Shown piece by piece: positions 25,209 through 34,428 of a DNA stretch of 36,646 nt. The notes below the pieces were generated by a model that saw only the letters and a program-made list of their open reading frames with translations, was not told the DNA's origin and did not search any database. The number at the start of each line of letters is the position of its first letter. The first letter of the stretch is position 1. The translations under genes and the position numbers were made by a program. The DNA is from Gammaproteobacteria bacterium (GTDB taxonomy: Bacteria; Pseudomonadota; Gammaproteobacteria; Chromatiales; Chromatiaceae), in NCBI GenBank assembly GCA_009929855.1, contig RZZN01000035.1, positions 1 through 36,646 of the forward strand. Reading direction: 5' to 3'.

Positions 25209-26825
25209 ATGCGCAGCGAAGCCGTATCATCCCGCCGATGGAGCATTATCCCATATCCGCAGGCTGAATCCGTCGTGACCTGGCCTCATCTCGACTCGCG
25301 CGCATTGGCGGCCTCGAGCCCACGTCAGGGCTGGGCGCTGCTGCTGGCCCTGCTGGTGGCGATCGCCCTCTGGCGTCTGCTGATCGCCGCGTTGCTGCCG
25401 GTCACCCAGGACGAGGCCTATTATTTCGACTGGGCCGGCCGGCTCAGCCTGGGTTATTTCGACCATCCGCCCGGCGTGGCCTGGCTCGGTATCGGCACCT
25501 GGCTCGCGCCTGGCTCGGCGCTCGCGGCCAGACTCGGCACCCTGCTCGCCGGCATGCTCACCCTGCTCGTGCTCGTGCGTTTCTACAGTCACTGCGGACT
25601 CGTCACGACCCGCGACCTGGCGCTGGCGCTGATCCTGCTCTGCGCGACCCTGCCGGGACTGGCCGGCGGGGTCATCGCCACCCCCGATACCCCATTGGCG
25701 CTGGCCTGGGCGCTCGCCCTGCATGAAGCCGAGCGCGCGCTCACCGGTCAGCGGCGACGCTGGCTGAGCGCGGGCGCGGCGGTGGGTCTCGGGCTGCTCG
25801 GCAAATACACCATGATCCTGATCGGGCCGGTCCTGCTGTGGGCCATCCTGCGCGCCGATCCGCGCGCGCTGCGCACCCCCTGGCCCTATCTGGGCGCGCT
25901 CGTGGCGCTGCTCGTCTTCGCGCCCAACATCCTCTGGAACAGTCAGAACGAATGGCTGACCATGCGGTTTCAATTCGGCCACGGCTTCTCGACCGAGGTC
26001 GGCGCGCTCCCGGTCGGCGCGTCCGCGACGATCGCGTCGGTCGGCCCAGACTCGGTCGGCGAGCGGCTCGCGAGTGTCGCGGGCTATCTGGGGACACAGC
26101 TCGCCTTCTGGGGTCTGTTGGCCGTCCCGCTGCTGCTCGCGCCCTGGACGGCGCGCACGCGGCGCGCGGGCGCGCCGACGCTGGTCGAGCACGCACGTCC
26201 GCTGCTGTGGGCCGCGACGCTCTTTCCGCTCGGGTTCTTCGCCCTGGTCGCCGCCACCAGCGAGGTCGAGCCGAATTGGCCCGGCATGTATCTGCTCGCC
26301 GCCGCCCCCTTGGCCGCGCGCCTGCTGCGCGGACTGCGCCGCTGGGTCGTCGCGGCCGCGCTGACCAACCTGCTGCTCATGACGCTCTACGCGCTGCATG
26401 CCGCGACCGCGATCCTGCCGCTGCCGGACGCTCACAACCGCATCCTGCGCGAGACCCATGGCTTCCGCGAGCTGGCCGAGGTCATCGCGCGACTCGACGC
26501 GCCGGTGCATGCCGATCGCTACCAAACCACCGCCATGCTCAGGTTCTACAGCGGCGACCCGACCATCTCGCAATGGCCCGACCTCACCCGTCCATCCGAA
26601 TATCTGCGAGGGGTGATCGCGCCACGGATCGATCCGGCGGCGCTCACCCAACCCGTCTGGCTGGTCTCGAGTCGCGCTCAGGCGCCGGCGCTCGCGGGTT
26701 GGCGCCTCGAGCAGCGCCGCACGCTCCACGATTGCCCCGGCCAGCCACTGAGCGAGACCGCGGAGCCGCCCTGCGCGCGCCCGCTGCATACCTGGCATCT
26801 CGACCGCTATCGACCGGCACCCTGA
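25209..26825 (+). CDS. GT39/PMT-type membrane glycosyltransferase
   Basis: Up to 538 residues with many hydrophobic helices. The first periplasmic loop has TQDEAYYFDWAGRLSLGYFDHPPGV, the PMT_2 motif with the acidic pair (DE) that binds lipid-phosphate sugar. Further segments ATPDTPLALAW, LLGKYTMIL, NSQNEWLT and EPNWPGMYLLAAAPLA match bacterial glycosyltransferases of this family. A short soluble C-terminal part is present. The start is uncertain: ATG at 25209 is given, but GTG at 25275 would leave a more usual 20-residue leader and a larger divergent promoter gap. It lies head-to-head with the GT2-GtrA gene, suggesting a donor-maker/transferase pair. The acceptor is unknown. Confidence 0.83.
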   Translation: MRSEAVSSRRWSIIPYPQAESVVTWPHLDSRALAASSPRQGWALLLALLVAIALWRLLIAALLPVTQDEAYYFDWAGRLSLGYFDHPPGVAWLGIGTWLAPGSALAARLGTLLAGMLTLLVLVRFYSHCGLVTTRDLALALILLCATLPGLAGGVIATPDTPLALAWALALHEAERALTGQRRRWLSAGAAVGLGLLGKYTMILIGPVLLWAILRADPRALRTPWPYLGALVALLVFAPNILWNSQNEWLTMRFQFGHGFSTEVGALPVGASATIASVGPDSVGERLASVAGYLGTQLAFWGLLAVPLLLAPWTARTRRAGAPTLVEHARPLLWAATLFPLGFFALVAATSEVEPNWPGMYLLAAAPLAARLLRGLRRWVVAAALTNLLLMTLYALHAATAILPLPDAHNRILRETHGFRELAEVIARLDAPVHADRYQTTAMLRFYSGDPTISQWPDLTRPSEYLRGVIAPRIDPAALTQPVWLVSSRAQAPALAGWRLEQRRTLHDCPGQPLSETAEPPCARPLHTWHLDRYRPAP

Positions 26826-26940
26826 TCCAACAGGTGCCTGCCGCGCAGGCGCGCGAGGTTGAAGCGCGCCGCCCCCGGCTCTACTTCACGCCCAGGGCGA
26901 CGTGAGGCGCCGCCCGGTTCGAGACCAGGAGCATGCACGG

Positions 26941-27495
26941 GTGGCCATACGTATCAAGAGTCATTGGTGGAACGACGAGCGGCAGCGTGCGCTGCCCGAG
27001 ATCGCGAGCGCGCTCGCCTTCATTGCGTGGCGCATCGCCGTCGACAAGGCGATCACGCTCCATTGCGAGCGTTTCGTCTATGTCGACGATCGCCAGCGCC
27101 TGGACGTGATCGAGGAATATCTGGTGTTCCTGATCCAGATCGCCGACCGCTTGGCCCATGAGCGGCTCGGCGAGGACGAGCGTCGCACACTCATCACCAC
27201 ACTTGCGAAGAAGCTCATCGAGCATGTCCAGGACAATGCCCAGGATCTGCTCGGACCGGGTGAGTATGGCGCCGCGTTCGTGGCGCGACTCAACACCCGC
27301 GCGGATGACTATGCCGAGTTTCAGCTTGCCGACGACGGCCCGAGCTACGCCTTCCTGCGACATCTCGGCTTCGAGATCCAAGCGCTCATGGGCGACACCG
27401 AGGAGAACCGCTGGGTGATCGATCAGGTCATGGACAAGGACGGCTGGGACGCCTACAAGCGTTTCGCCAAGGCCTTGCGCGATCTCTTCGAGTGA
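26941..27495 (+). CDS. Conserved-looking protein of unknown function
   Basis: A 184-residue cytosolic protein starting at GTG 26941, chosen for the AGGAG 9 nt upstream; the frame is open to 26902. The sequence is mostly helical and charged: RIKSHWWNDERQRALPEIASALAF near the start, then VDDRQRLDVIEEYLVFLIQIADRLAHERL, and RWVIDQVMDKDGWDAYKRFAKAL at the end. There are no membrane segments or Cys motifs. I do not recognise the family. Codon use and composition look like a real gene. Its last 43 bp overlap the 3' end of the convergent EamA gene. Confidence 0.75.
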   Translation: MAIRIKSHWWNDERQRALPEIASALAFIAWRIAVDKAITLHCERFVYVDDRQRLDVIEEYLVFLIQIADRLAHERLGEDERRTLITTLAKKLIEHVQDNAQDLLGPGEYGAAFVARLNTRADDYAEFQLADDGPSYAFLRHLGFEIQALMGDTEENRWVIDQVMDKDGWDAYKRFAKALRDLFE

Positions 27496-28394
27496 GCCGC
27501 GCGCCCATGCCAGCGCGCATGGGTCACCAGGATCCCGCCGAGGATGAGTGCGAGCCCGTAGAGATGATTGAGCTCGGGCTGCTCGCCGAGAAAGATCACC
27601 CCGACCAGCACCGCCCACAGCGGGATCAGATAGTTGAGCTGAGCGAGGAACGAGGGACCGGCCGAGCGCACCAGATGGAAATAGATGATGGTCGCCAACG
27701 CGGTGGAGACCATGCCGAGCAGGATGACCGCGAGGAGCCCCGCGCCGCTCGGCACCGCCTGCACGGACAGCCCACCACCCAGCCCGAGCACCACCAGCCC
27801 CAGCGTCAGGGCGATCGTCACTGTCGAGGCCGCGCTGAAGTAGGCATCGCTCGCCGGGCGCAGCCGCGCGAGGATCGCTGACACACCATAGGACAGTGCC
27901 CCGCCCAGAACCGCCAGCATGTGGAGCAGGCGTCCATCGCCATTGCCGAGGCCGGCGAGTGCGTCCGGCCCCATGAGCACCACGACCCCGACGAAACCGA
28001 TCAGGAACCCAACAAGCCGGGGCGGTGTCATGCGCTCGCCAGGCACCAGAAAATGGGCCAATCCCAATGTGGCCAGTGGCATGATCGCCATCAGGATCCC
28101 GGCCAGACCGCTGTCGATCGCGGTCTGGCCCCAGGCGATCAGAAAGAAGGGCAGCACATTGCCGAAGATCGCGATCAACAGGTAGAAGATCCAGAGCCGC
28201 GCCCCGCCCGCTGGACGCTCGGCGATCAGCCAAGCGAGCGGAGCCAGGATGAGCGCGGCCACCAGCAAGCGCCCCGCCACCACCAGATCGGGCGCCAGAC
28301 TGGCCACCGCGATCTTGGTCAGCAGAAAGGAGCTGCCCCAGATCAAGGCCAGCGACAGCAGCATCAGCCAGTCGGTGAGTCGGTGGTGACGCAT
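27453..28394 (-). CDS. EamA/DMT-superfamily transporter
   Basis: A 313-residue membrane protein with ten predicted helices in two repeated EamA halves. The first half starts LMLLSLALIWGSSFLLTKIAV, the common opening of the family, and contains AWLIAERPAGG. The second half contains VSAILARLRPASDAYFSAAS, FHLVRSAGPSFLAQLNYLIPLWAVLVGVIFLGE, which is the family's end-of-repeat signature. Members export amino acids, nucleosides or other metabolites; no substrate can be assigned. The basic C-terminal tail (RAAHSKRSRKALAKRL) is coded in the 43-bp antisense overlap with the unknown gene on the other strand. The start at 28394 lies 48 bp after the retropepsin stop, so the two may be co-transcribed. Confidence 0.88.
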   Translation of the reverse strand: MRHHRLTDWLMLLSLALIWGSSFLLTKIAVASLAPDLVVAGRLLVAALILAPLAWLIAERPAGGARLWIFYLLIAIFGNVLPFFLIAWGQTAIDSGLAGILMAIMPLATLGLAHFLVPGERMTPPRLVGFLIGFVGVVVLMGPDALAGLGNGDGRLLHMLAVLGGALSYGVSAILARLRPASDAYFSAASTVTIALTLGLVVLGLGGGLSVQAVPSGAGLLAVILLGMVSTALATIIYFHLVRSAGPSFLAQLNYLIPLWAVLVGVIFLGEQPELNHLYGLALILGGILVTHARWHGRAAHSKRSRKALAKRL

Positions 28395-28442
28395 CCCTAA
28401 CCGCGCGGGGCCAAGCTCGATGGGCGCATGCTCATGGCGCGC

Positions 28443-29180
28443 TCAGCGTTGTTTGAGCAGCACCTGACCGTGCTCATCGTCGATGGTCACCACATAGCGA
28501 CCAAGGACACTCATGCCGAGCAGCGCATTGCCGCCGAGTCGCTCGTCGGCGATGAAGGCGACGGCGACATCACTGACGCGCTGCTCGGCCAACCAGACCC
28601 CATCGAGCGTGCCGATGCGCGCCTCGACGATACCGTTGGCGGTCTGCACCGGATGCACCTCGAGCCGCTCCGGTGACAGCCCCAAGCTGGCGATGAGCGA
28701 CTCGGGCAGGACGACCCGATCCGCCCCCGTGTCGATCAGCAATGCCTGTTCGAGTCGCTTGCCGTCGGGTCCCTCCAGTCCCACGCCCACCAGGTGCGAG
28801 GCACCCTGGCGACGGGTCGGCAAGACGATCGGGTCAGTGCCCGAGCCCGCTTCGGCCCCCGCCATGGGGTCCAGGCTGGGTACTGGCGCCACCACGGCCA
28901 CCTTCTCGCCGAGGATGATGACACGCTCCACCCCGCCCGAGGCGCTCTGCACGATCACATGATCGAAACCGTCGAGCAGCGCGCGCAGACGCGGCACCAG
29001 CGCATCGCCCTCGGAGCGTCCCAGCGCATCCTGGGTCTGCTCGATCCCGCGGACCTCGAAGGCATGCTGGTCCATCAAACGCTGCAGCTCATCGGTGACG
29101 CTGACCAAGGGTGCCGCGGCGGCGACCGAGCCGAAGAGCCCGGCCATGGCGAGCAGGATGCGCGAGCTGAAGGGCGTCAT
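28443..29180 (-). CDS. Exported retropepsin-like aspartic protease
   Basis: A 245-residue protein with a signal peptide (about 1-23, SVAAAAP), so periplasmic. The C-terminal half is a clan AA aspartic protease: the catalytic motif LLIDTGADRVVLP (Asp150), then LEVHPVQTANGIVEARI as the flap region, and ALLGMSVLGRYVVTID. Such single-domain enzymes act as dimers. The N-terminal half has no recognised domain. ATG at 29180 gives a proper signal peptide; the open frame upstream to 29366 is rejected. It is divergent from the SLC13 gene and upstream of the EamA gene. Substrate unknown. Confidence 0.85.
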   Translation of the reverse strand: MTPFSSRILLAMAGLFGSVAAAAPLVSVTDELQRLMDQHAFEVRGIEQTQDALGRSEGDALVPRLRALLDGFDHVIVQSASGGVERVIILGEKVAVVAPVPSLDPMAGAEAGSGTDPIVLPTRRQGASHLVGVGLEGPDGKRLEQALLIDTGADRVVLPESLIASLGLSPERLEVHPVQTANGIVEARIGTLDGVWLAEQRVSDVAVAFIADERLGGNALLGMSVLGRYVVTIDDEHGQVLLKQR

Positions 29181-29366
29181 GTGCGAGGCTCCGGGCGCAA
29201 TCGAGCAGTGGAGAGAATCTGGGATTGAAGACGTAGAGACTAGCAGCGAGTGACACTGATCGCTAGCGCTACCCCGCGTGCCAGGTCGGGCGGCACGAGG
29301 GGGTGTGATTTGGTTATCATATTCCACTCGCAAGTCCCCCTCTTTGGTCATGACAAGGACCACCAT

Positions 29367-31325
29367 ATGCTCAACGCCATTCGCACTCTGACAAAACGGG
29401 ATCTGACCGCGCTCTTCTTCGCCATCGTCGGCATCTATCTGGCCGGGGTCGTGCCAAGCACTGAGATCGCCTGGGTCATGGGGTTCCTGCTGCTCACCGT
29501 CTTCCTGTTCGCCTCCGAGGCGGTCACGGTGGATGTCGCGGCGATCAGCGTCATGGTCTTGCTCGGGCTCACCAGCCTACTGGCTCCCTGGATGGGGCTG
29601 GCGCAGGGCCTGGTGCCGGTCGAGCATCTGTTCGACGGCTTCGCAAGCAACGCCGTCATCTCGATCATCGCGGTCATGATCATCGGCGCCGGCCTGGATA
29701 AGACCGGCATCATGACCCGCGTGGCCGGCTTCATCATGCGCATCGGCGGCACCACCGAGGCACGCATCATCCCGCTGATCTCGGGGACCGTCGGCGGGAT
29801 CTCCAGCTTCATGCAGAATGTCGGCGCGGCCGCGCTCTTCCTGCCAGTGGTCAGCCGCATCTCGGCGCGCACCGGGCTGCCGATGTCACGCCTGCTCATG
29901 CCGATGGGGTTCTGCGCCATCCTGGGGGGCACCATCACCATGGTCGGGTCCAGCCCACTGATCCTGCTCAACGACCTCATCCTGACCTCCAATCGGGCGC
30001 TCCCCTCGGACGTGACCCCGATGGAGACCTTCCAGCTCTTCGACGTCACCCCGATCGGACTCGCCCTGCTCGCCACCGGGATCATCTATTTCGTGCTGGC
30101 CGGACGTCTGATCCTGCCCGCCCGTGCCAGTGAGATGCTCAGCGGGAGCGACACCAGTCGGTATCTCGCCGAGATCTACGGACTCTCCTCGTTCGATCTG
30201 CGCGAGGTCAGGTTGCGCGCGGACAGCCCGCTGATCGGCATGAACGTCGATGAGCTTGAAAGGACCTGGCAGATCCGGGTGGTCGCCATCGAGAAGGGCG
30301 ATGGCCTGCGGGTGGGCGCCGAGGGTGTCGACCGCTCGCTCGGCATGGCCGCCGGGACCACGCTGGGACTGCTCGGCAGCGATGAGGCACTCACCCGCTT
30401 CGCCGCGGCCAACGCGGTCGATGTCAAGCCCGAGCTGGATCTCTTCGCCGAGGCCATGGCCAAGACCAAGGCCGGAATCGCCGAGATCGTCATCCCGCCT
30501 GGCTCCAGCCTGATCGGCAAGACCGCGCGCGACGTCTGGTTGCGCAAGACCTACGGACTCTCGCTGCTCGCCATCCACCGGGGCGGAACCCAGATCACCT
30601 ACAGTCAGGGCGGGGTGCGCAATACGCCCTTCGTCGCTGGTGACGCACTCGTCGTCCACACCACTTGGACGGACCTGACCCGCTTGGGGCAGGACCGCAA
30701 CTTCGTCGTCGTCACCACCGAATACCCGCACGAAGAGCTGCGCCCTCACAAGGTGCCGGCGGCGATCATCTTCTTCGCAATCACACTGACCCTGGTGCTC
30801 TTCACCGACCTGCGTCTGTCGATCGCCTTGCTGACCGGCGCGCTGGGGATGATCCTCACCGGAGTGCTCTCGATCGAGGAGGCCTATCAAGCGGTGAGCT
30901 GGAAGACCGTTTTCCTGCTGGCCTCCCTGATCCCGCTCGGGCTCGCGGTGGAAGCGAGCGGCACCGCGGCCTGGATCGCCCAACAGACACTCGCAGCGCT
31001 CGGGGATGTCCCGGTCTGGGTCGTCCAGGCCGCGCTGGCGGCGCTCGCCACCGCCTTCACGCTGGTGATGTCCAACGTCGGCGCCACCGTCCTGCTGGTG
31101 CCGCTCGCGGTCAACATGGCCCTGGGCGTGGGTGCCGACCCCGCCATCTTCGCCTTGACCGTCGCCATCGCGACCTCGAACTCATTCTTCCTGCCGACCC
31201 ATCAGGTCAATGCCCTCATCATGGGGCCCGGCGGTTATCGGGTCGCCGACTTCATGCGCGCGGGAGGCATCATGACGATCCTCTTCCTGATCGTGGCCTT
31301 GATCATGTTGAACCTCGTCTTCTAG
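29367..31325 (+). CDS. SLC13-family permease with central TrkA-C domains
   Basis: A 652-residue transporter of the divalent-anion:Na+ symporter group. An N-terminal membrane half has FASEAVTVDVAAISVMVLLGL and GGISSFMQNVGAAALFLPV, with the hairpin motif MQNVGAAA. Two soluble TrkA-C-like domains occupy about residues 265-450 (LREVRLRADSPLIGMNVDEL, and EIVIPPGSSLIGKTARDVWLRKTYGL). The C-terminal membrane half repeats the hairpin as VMSNVGATVLLVPLA and ends with TSNSFFLPTHQVNALIMGPGGY. Known members carry sulfate, dicarboxylates or similar anions; which one is used here is not visible. ATG at 29367 has AGGA 7 nt upstream. Its promoter should lie in the 186-bp gap to the divergent protease gene. 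Confidence 0.9.
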   Translation: MLNAIRTLTKRDLTALFFAIVGIYLAGVVPSTEIAWVMGFLLLTVFLFASEAVTVDVAAISVMVLLGLTSLLAPWMGLAQGLVPVEHLFDGFASNAVISIIAVMIIGAGLDKTGIMTRVAGFIMRIGGTTEARIIPLISGTVGGISSFMQNVGAAALFLPVVSRISARTGLPMSRLLMPMGFCAILGGTITMVGSSPLILLNDLILTSNRALPSDVTPMETFQLFDVTPIGLALLATGIIYFVLAGRLILPARASEMLSGSDTSRYLAEIYGLSSFDLREVRLRADSPLIGMNVDELERTWQIRVVAIEKGDGLRVGAEGVDRSLGMAAGTTLGLLGSDEALTRFAAANAVDVKPELDLFAEAMAKTKAGIAEIVIPPGSSLIGKTARDVWLRKTYGLSLLAIHRGGTQITYSQGGVRNTPFVAGDALVVHTTWTDLTRLGQDRNFVVVTTEYPHEELRPHKVPAAIIFFAITLTLVLFTDLRLSIALLTGALGMILTGVLSIEEAYQAVSWKTVFLLASLIPLGLAVEASGTAAWIAQQTLAALGDVPVWVVQAALAALATAFTLVMSNVGATVLLVPLAVNMALGVGADPAIFALTVAIATSNSFFLPTHQVNALIMGPGGYRVADFMRAGGIMTILFLIVALIMLNLVF

Positions 31326-31439
31326 CGTGCATCCGACACCCCAGACCCACCGCGGCGAGCCATCCGCGGTCTGTTCAGCGCTCGACGCTGGCGCGGATGG
31401 CCCGGCCTCGGCCAAGTACACCACCACGACGGATGCTGC

Positions 31440-32714
31440 ATGACGCTGCTGCGCAAGACTCCCACCTGTCCGATCCACGGCGCGGCACTGGTGCTCTCGC
31501 ACCACGGCAAGAAGAGCAATCTCGGTCATTACTTCATCGAGGTCGTCGGCGCCCCGCTGCTCTATTGCCCGAGCTGTCTGGAGCAGGGACGAGACACCTC
31601 GGTCGAGGTCGAGCCGGCAGCCTCCAATCTCTTTCTCAAGCGACTCGTCCAGCTCCTGGAAGGCAGCGAGTTTCCGGGTCTGTTGGAAAAGCCCAAGATC
31701 CGGGTCGACTTCAATCCAACCAAGACCACGCTCGAGCACCCCTACGCTGGAGCCCTCACCAGCAGCCTAGGGCCGGCGCGGGTCACAGCCCCGCACCATG
31801 TCACGCCCACCCCAGCATCGGCGCCGGCGCCGGCACCGGCACCGGCACCGGCGCGTGAGCCGCCGGAGGAGGAGCCGCCGCGACTGGAGGGGATCGACCC
31901 GGTCGAGCCGCGTCATACGCTCGAGCAGCTGGTGCTCGATCATCAGACACTCGAGAGCATCCGCGAGGCGACCAACGTACTCATCTCGCAGGACCTGCTC
32001 TACGAGACCTGGAATCTCTGCGCGGTCGCCCGCACCGGACGGCGGGTCGCGCTCAACTTCTACGGCCCCCCCGGCACCGGCAAGACCCTGGCCGCCGACG
32101 CCATCGCCGATCTGCTCGGCAAGCGGATCCTGCGCATCAGCTATGCCGAGCTCGAATCCAAGTATGTCGGCGAGACCCCGAAGAACATCCAGGCCGCCTT
32201 CACCAAGGCCAGCGCGACCGGCGCGCTGCTCTTCTTCGACGAGGCCGACTCGATCCTCGGCAAGCGACTCGTCAATGTCTCCCAATCCGCCGACAACAGC
32301 ATCAATGTCGCGCGCAGCACCACCCTGATCGAGCTCGACAACTTCAATGGCGCGGTGATCTTCGCCTCGAACCTGGTCAAGAACTACGACACCGCCTTCC
32401 TGCGCCGCATGCTCGCCCATGTCGAATTCAGACTGCCCGCCGCCGAGCAGCGCGAGCGCATCTGGCGTGGCCACATCCCCCCCCAATTACCGCTGGACGC
32501 GGATGTCGATTTCACCGCACTGGCGATCGACTCGGAGGGCGCGGCCGGGGGCGACATCCAGAACGCCGTCTTGCTCGCCGCCTCCTATGCCGCCATGCGC
32601 CAAGGCGCCGAGCAGGTGGTCCGGCTCGCCGACCTCAAACGTGCCATCACCTTCATCCTCGAGGGCAAGCGCAAGATCATCGAGGGACACGACTCGCCCC
32701 CCTTCCTGGAGTGA
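31440..32714 (+). CDS. AAA-family ATPase with N-terminal zinc-ribbon-like domain
   Basis: A 424-residue cytosolic ATPase. The N-terminus has a CxxH...CxxC pair (Cys10, His13, Cys43, Cys46) consistent with a zinc ribbon. A Pro-Ala linker (about 122-140) follows, encoded by a hexanucleotide repeat. The AAA core has Walker A GPPGTGKT (209-216), Walker B LLFFDEAD (263-270), sensor-1 Asn311 in FASNLV and an arginine-finger candidate at Arg322/323 in AFLRRM. The C-terminal lid is helical. The pore-loop position reads KYVGETPKN, typical of classical AAA proteins such as FtsH/Vps4-type. The zinc-ribbon arrangement is not one I recognise, so the substrate is unknown. It converges on the HATPase-GNAT gene with 57 bp between stops. 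Confidence 0.85.
   Translation: MTLLRKTPTCPIHGAALVLSHHGKKSNLGHYFIEVVGAPLLYCPSCLEQGRDTSVEVEPAASNLFLKRLVQLLEGSEFPGLLEKPKIRVDFNPTKTTLEHPYAGALTSSLGPARVTAPHHVTPTPASAPAPAPAPAPAREPPEEEPPRLEGIDPVEPRHTLEQLVLDHQTLESIREATNVLISQDLLYETWNLCAVARTGRRVALNFYGPPGTGKTLAADAIADLLGKRILRISYAELESKYVGETPKNIQAAFTKASATGALLFFDEADSILGKRLVNVSQSADNSINVARSTTLIELDNFNGAVIFASNLVKNYDTAFLRRMLAHVEFRLPAAEQRERIWRGHIPPQLPLDADVDFTALAIDSEGAAGGDIQNAVLLAASYAAMRQGAEQVVRLADLKRAITFILEGKRKIIEGHDSPPFLE
31820..31855. repeat. Hexanucleotide repeat GGC(G/A)CC
   Basis: Five in-frame copies of GGCRCC and a sixth partial one, inside the linker of the AAA ATPase gene. It codes for alternating Ala-Pro residues. Copy-number change would lengthen or shorten the linker without a frameshift. 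Confidence 0.85.
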
Positions 32715-32771
32715 CCTGGCAGGCTCGCGAAGGTCTCGGGCGCACAGACGCGGTGAGCGCGCTGCCCGGCG

Positions 32772-34241
32772 CTACGTCTGCGCGGCCTGAAAGAGCCCCG
32801 GCGCCTCGTCCTGGATCCAGGCCAGGATCTGCTTGGCCGAGTCCATGTGCAACAGGATCTCGGCAGGGTCGAGCCTGACCCCGTTGAGCAACTGAAGAAT
32901 CAGCGCGTCGTGGCCATCGCCCAGGCTCTCGGGGAGGATCCCGGCATAGCAAAAGCCGAGCGAGCGGGCCTGCTCGGTCAGCAGGGGGGCGCCCGGATCC
33001 TCCAGGTCGATTCGCAGCAGGATGCTCGCCACGCCCTGCTCGAGCAGCAGCTCGGTGTAGGCACGCAGCTTGTAGGCCGCCTCCAGTCCACCAGTGACCT
33101 CGATGACCGCGCGGTTCCAGGTGAGATCACGGTCGCAGGTCGCCCGACCCGGCGGGAGGGTCGCCGGTGGGCTCGCTGCCCTGATGCTCAAGCCGAGCCA
33201 GCCGTAGGACTGGATCAGCTGCTCCTGATAGACCGCGGGCAGATAGAGCAGGCGCGACGCGCGCGGGGCGAGTGACTGATAGTTGAGCGCGGTGGTGATG
33301 CGCTCGCCGGGACGCGCGCCCTCCACGAAGATCGCGGGAGACGAGGCCAGCATGAGTCCGACGGTCCGCCGACCCATCCGCTCGCTGGTCTTCTGGGTGG
33401 CCAGATGATTGGTCACCGAGAGCGAAAAGAGTCCGGCGAGCGGCAGCGCGCGGGCGGCCGCATGGGCGACCTCGCAGAGACGCGCGAACACCCCTCCGCC
33501 GCGTGCCTCGGGACGGACGAAGGCGGCGCCCATCTCGGCGATGCGATCAGCGAGATGCATCTTGATGAGCGCATAGTGACCCAGCACGGTGCCCGCCTCA
33601 TCGATGGCGATCCAAGAGCGCATCAGGCCCGAGCGGTTGCGCGCCAGGAGCTCGCCCGGATGATAGATGACGTCCTTGTAGGCATAGCGATAGATGTCAT
33701 AGGCGCAGACCGAGACCGCCAGGGCCTCCTGCTCGGTGTCCAAGGCGCGATAGCTGATCTCGCCGACCGGGGCCAACGCCGGAGCCTGCTCGGGCAAGGC
33801 GAGCACATACTGCTCCAGGATCGGCGAGGGCAGTCGCTTGATCATCGTCAGCTCCTGCCCTTCCTTCTCGACATAGCGCCACTGGATGCTGTCGGCGACC
33901 CAGCCCATCAGAAAGCCCTCGATCCCATCGAGACCGGCGCGCGCCGCCGCGGGCGAATAGACCGGCAAGTGACGGACATCCAGTGGTCGGCCTGGCGCGA
34001 GCACGGTGACCCGGGCCTCGTCGTTCTCGAGCTGGATGCGAATGCGCAACAGCTCGTCGGGATCCTGCCCCCCCGACTGCGCGAAGAGTTGGGTCATCCC
34101 TTCCTCGATCGCCAACTCGAGGGCATAGCGCTCCTTGGAGGGCACGGCCAGACTTTCGCAGACCCCGGCGATGAAACCTTGGACGGCATGGAAGCTCGCC
34201 ATCCGCCGCGGAACGCGTAGCTCGGCCTGATAGAGACTCAT
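32772..34241 (-). CDS. Degenerate HATPase (anti-sigma-like) fused to GNAT acetyltransferase
   Basis: A 489-residue cytosolic protein. The first ~110 residues look like an RsbW-type ATP-binding domain (ERYALELAIEEGMTQLFAQSG, then EARVTVLAPGRPLDVRHLP). The N-box Asn is replaced by Gln51, and the Asp of the DxG box is missing (APG), so ATP binding or kinase activity is doubtful. A GNAT domain at about 140-290 has IAIDEAGTVLGHYAL, then the acetyl-CoA loop VRPEARGGGVFARL. The last ~180 residues have no motif I recognise. ATG at 34241 is preferred over a TTG at 34265. A regulatory role, sensing or modifying a partner protein, is an inference. Confidence 0.8.
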   Translation of the reverse strand: MSLYQAELRVPRRMASFHAVQGFIAGVCESLAVPSKERYALELAIEEGMTQLFAQSGGQDPDELLRIRIQLENDEARVTVLAPGRPLDVRHLPVYSPAAARAGLDGIEGFLMGWVADSIQWRYVEKEGQELTMIKRLPSPILEQYVLALPEQAPALAPVGEISYRALDTEQEALAVSVCAYDIYRYAYKDVIYHPGELLARNRSGLMRSWIAIDEAGTVLGHYALIKMHLADRIAEMGAAFVRPEARGGGVFARLCEVAHAAARALPLAGLFSLSVTNHLATQKTSERMGRRTVGLMLASSPAIFVEGARPGERITTALNYQSLAPRASRLLYLPAVYQEQLIQSYGWLGLSIRAASPPATLPPGRATCDRDLTWNRAVIEVTGGLEAAYKLRAYTELLLEQGVASILLRIDLEDPGAPLLTEQARSLGFCYAGILPESLGDGHDALILQLLNGVRLDPAEILLHMDSAKQILAWIQDEAPGLFQAAQT

Positions 34242-34428
34242 GGGCGTTGACCCCGCATTGGTCAATGGTGATCCTCGGTCGCCTTTAGTCTAGCTCAGTC
34301 CTGCGGATCGGATCCGACTCCGCTGTGAATCCGAGTCTCTCATCAGAGGAATCGGAGCCTCCAGTCCCCGAGGCAGAGCCTTCACGGCGCAGATCCAGAC
34401 GCAGAGCACTCATGCGCCCCTTCGACGA

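Noticed and set aside
25227-26798. 523-codon open frame on the minus strand opposite the GT39 gene
   Set aside because: Gln/Arg/Gly-rich composition with no folds or motifs; a typical GC-rich shadow of a well-supported membrane transferase.
26912-26940. tRNA-like GGTTCGA T-loop motif
   Set aside because: No acceptor stem, anticodon arm or CCA context around it.
29886-30983. 365-codon open frame opposite the SLC13 gene
   Set aside because: Asp/Gly/Gln-rich shadow; the permease on the plus strand is unambiguous.
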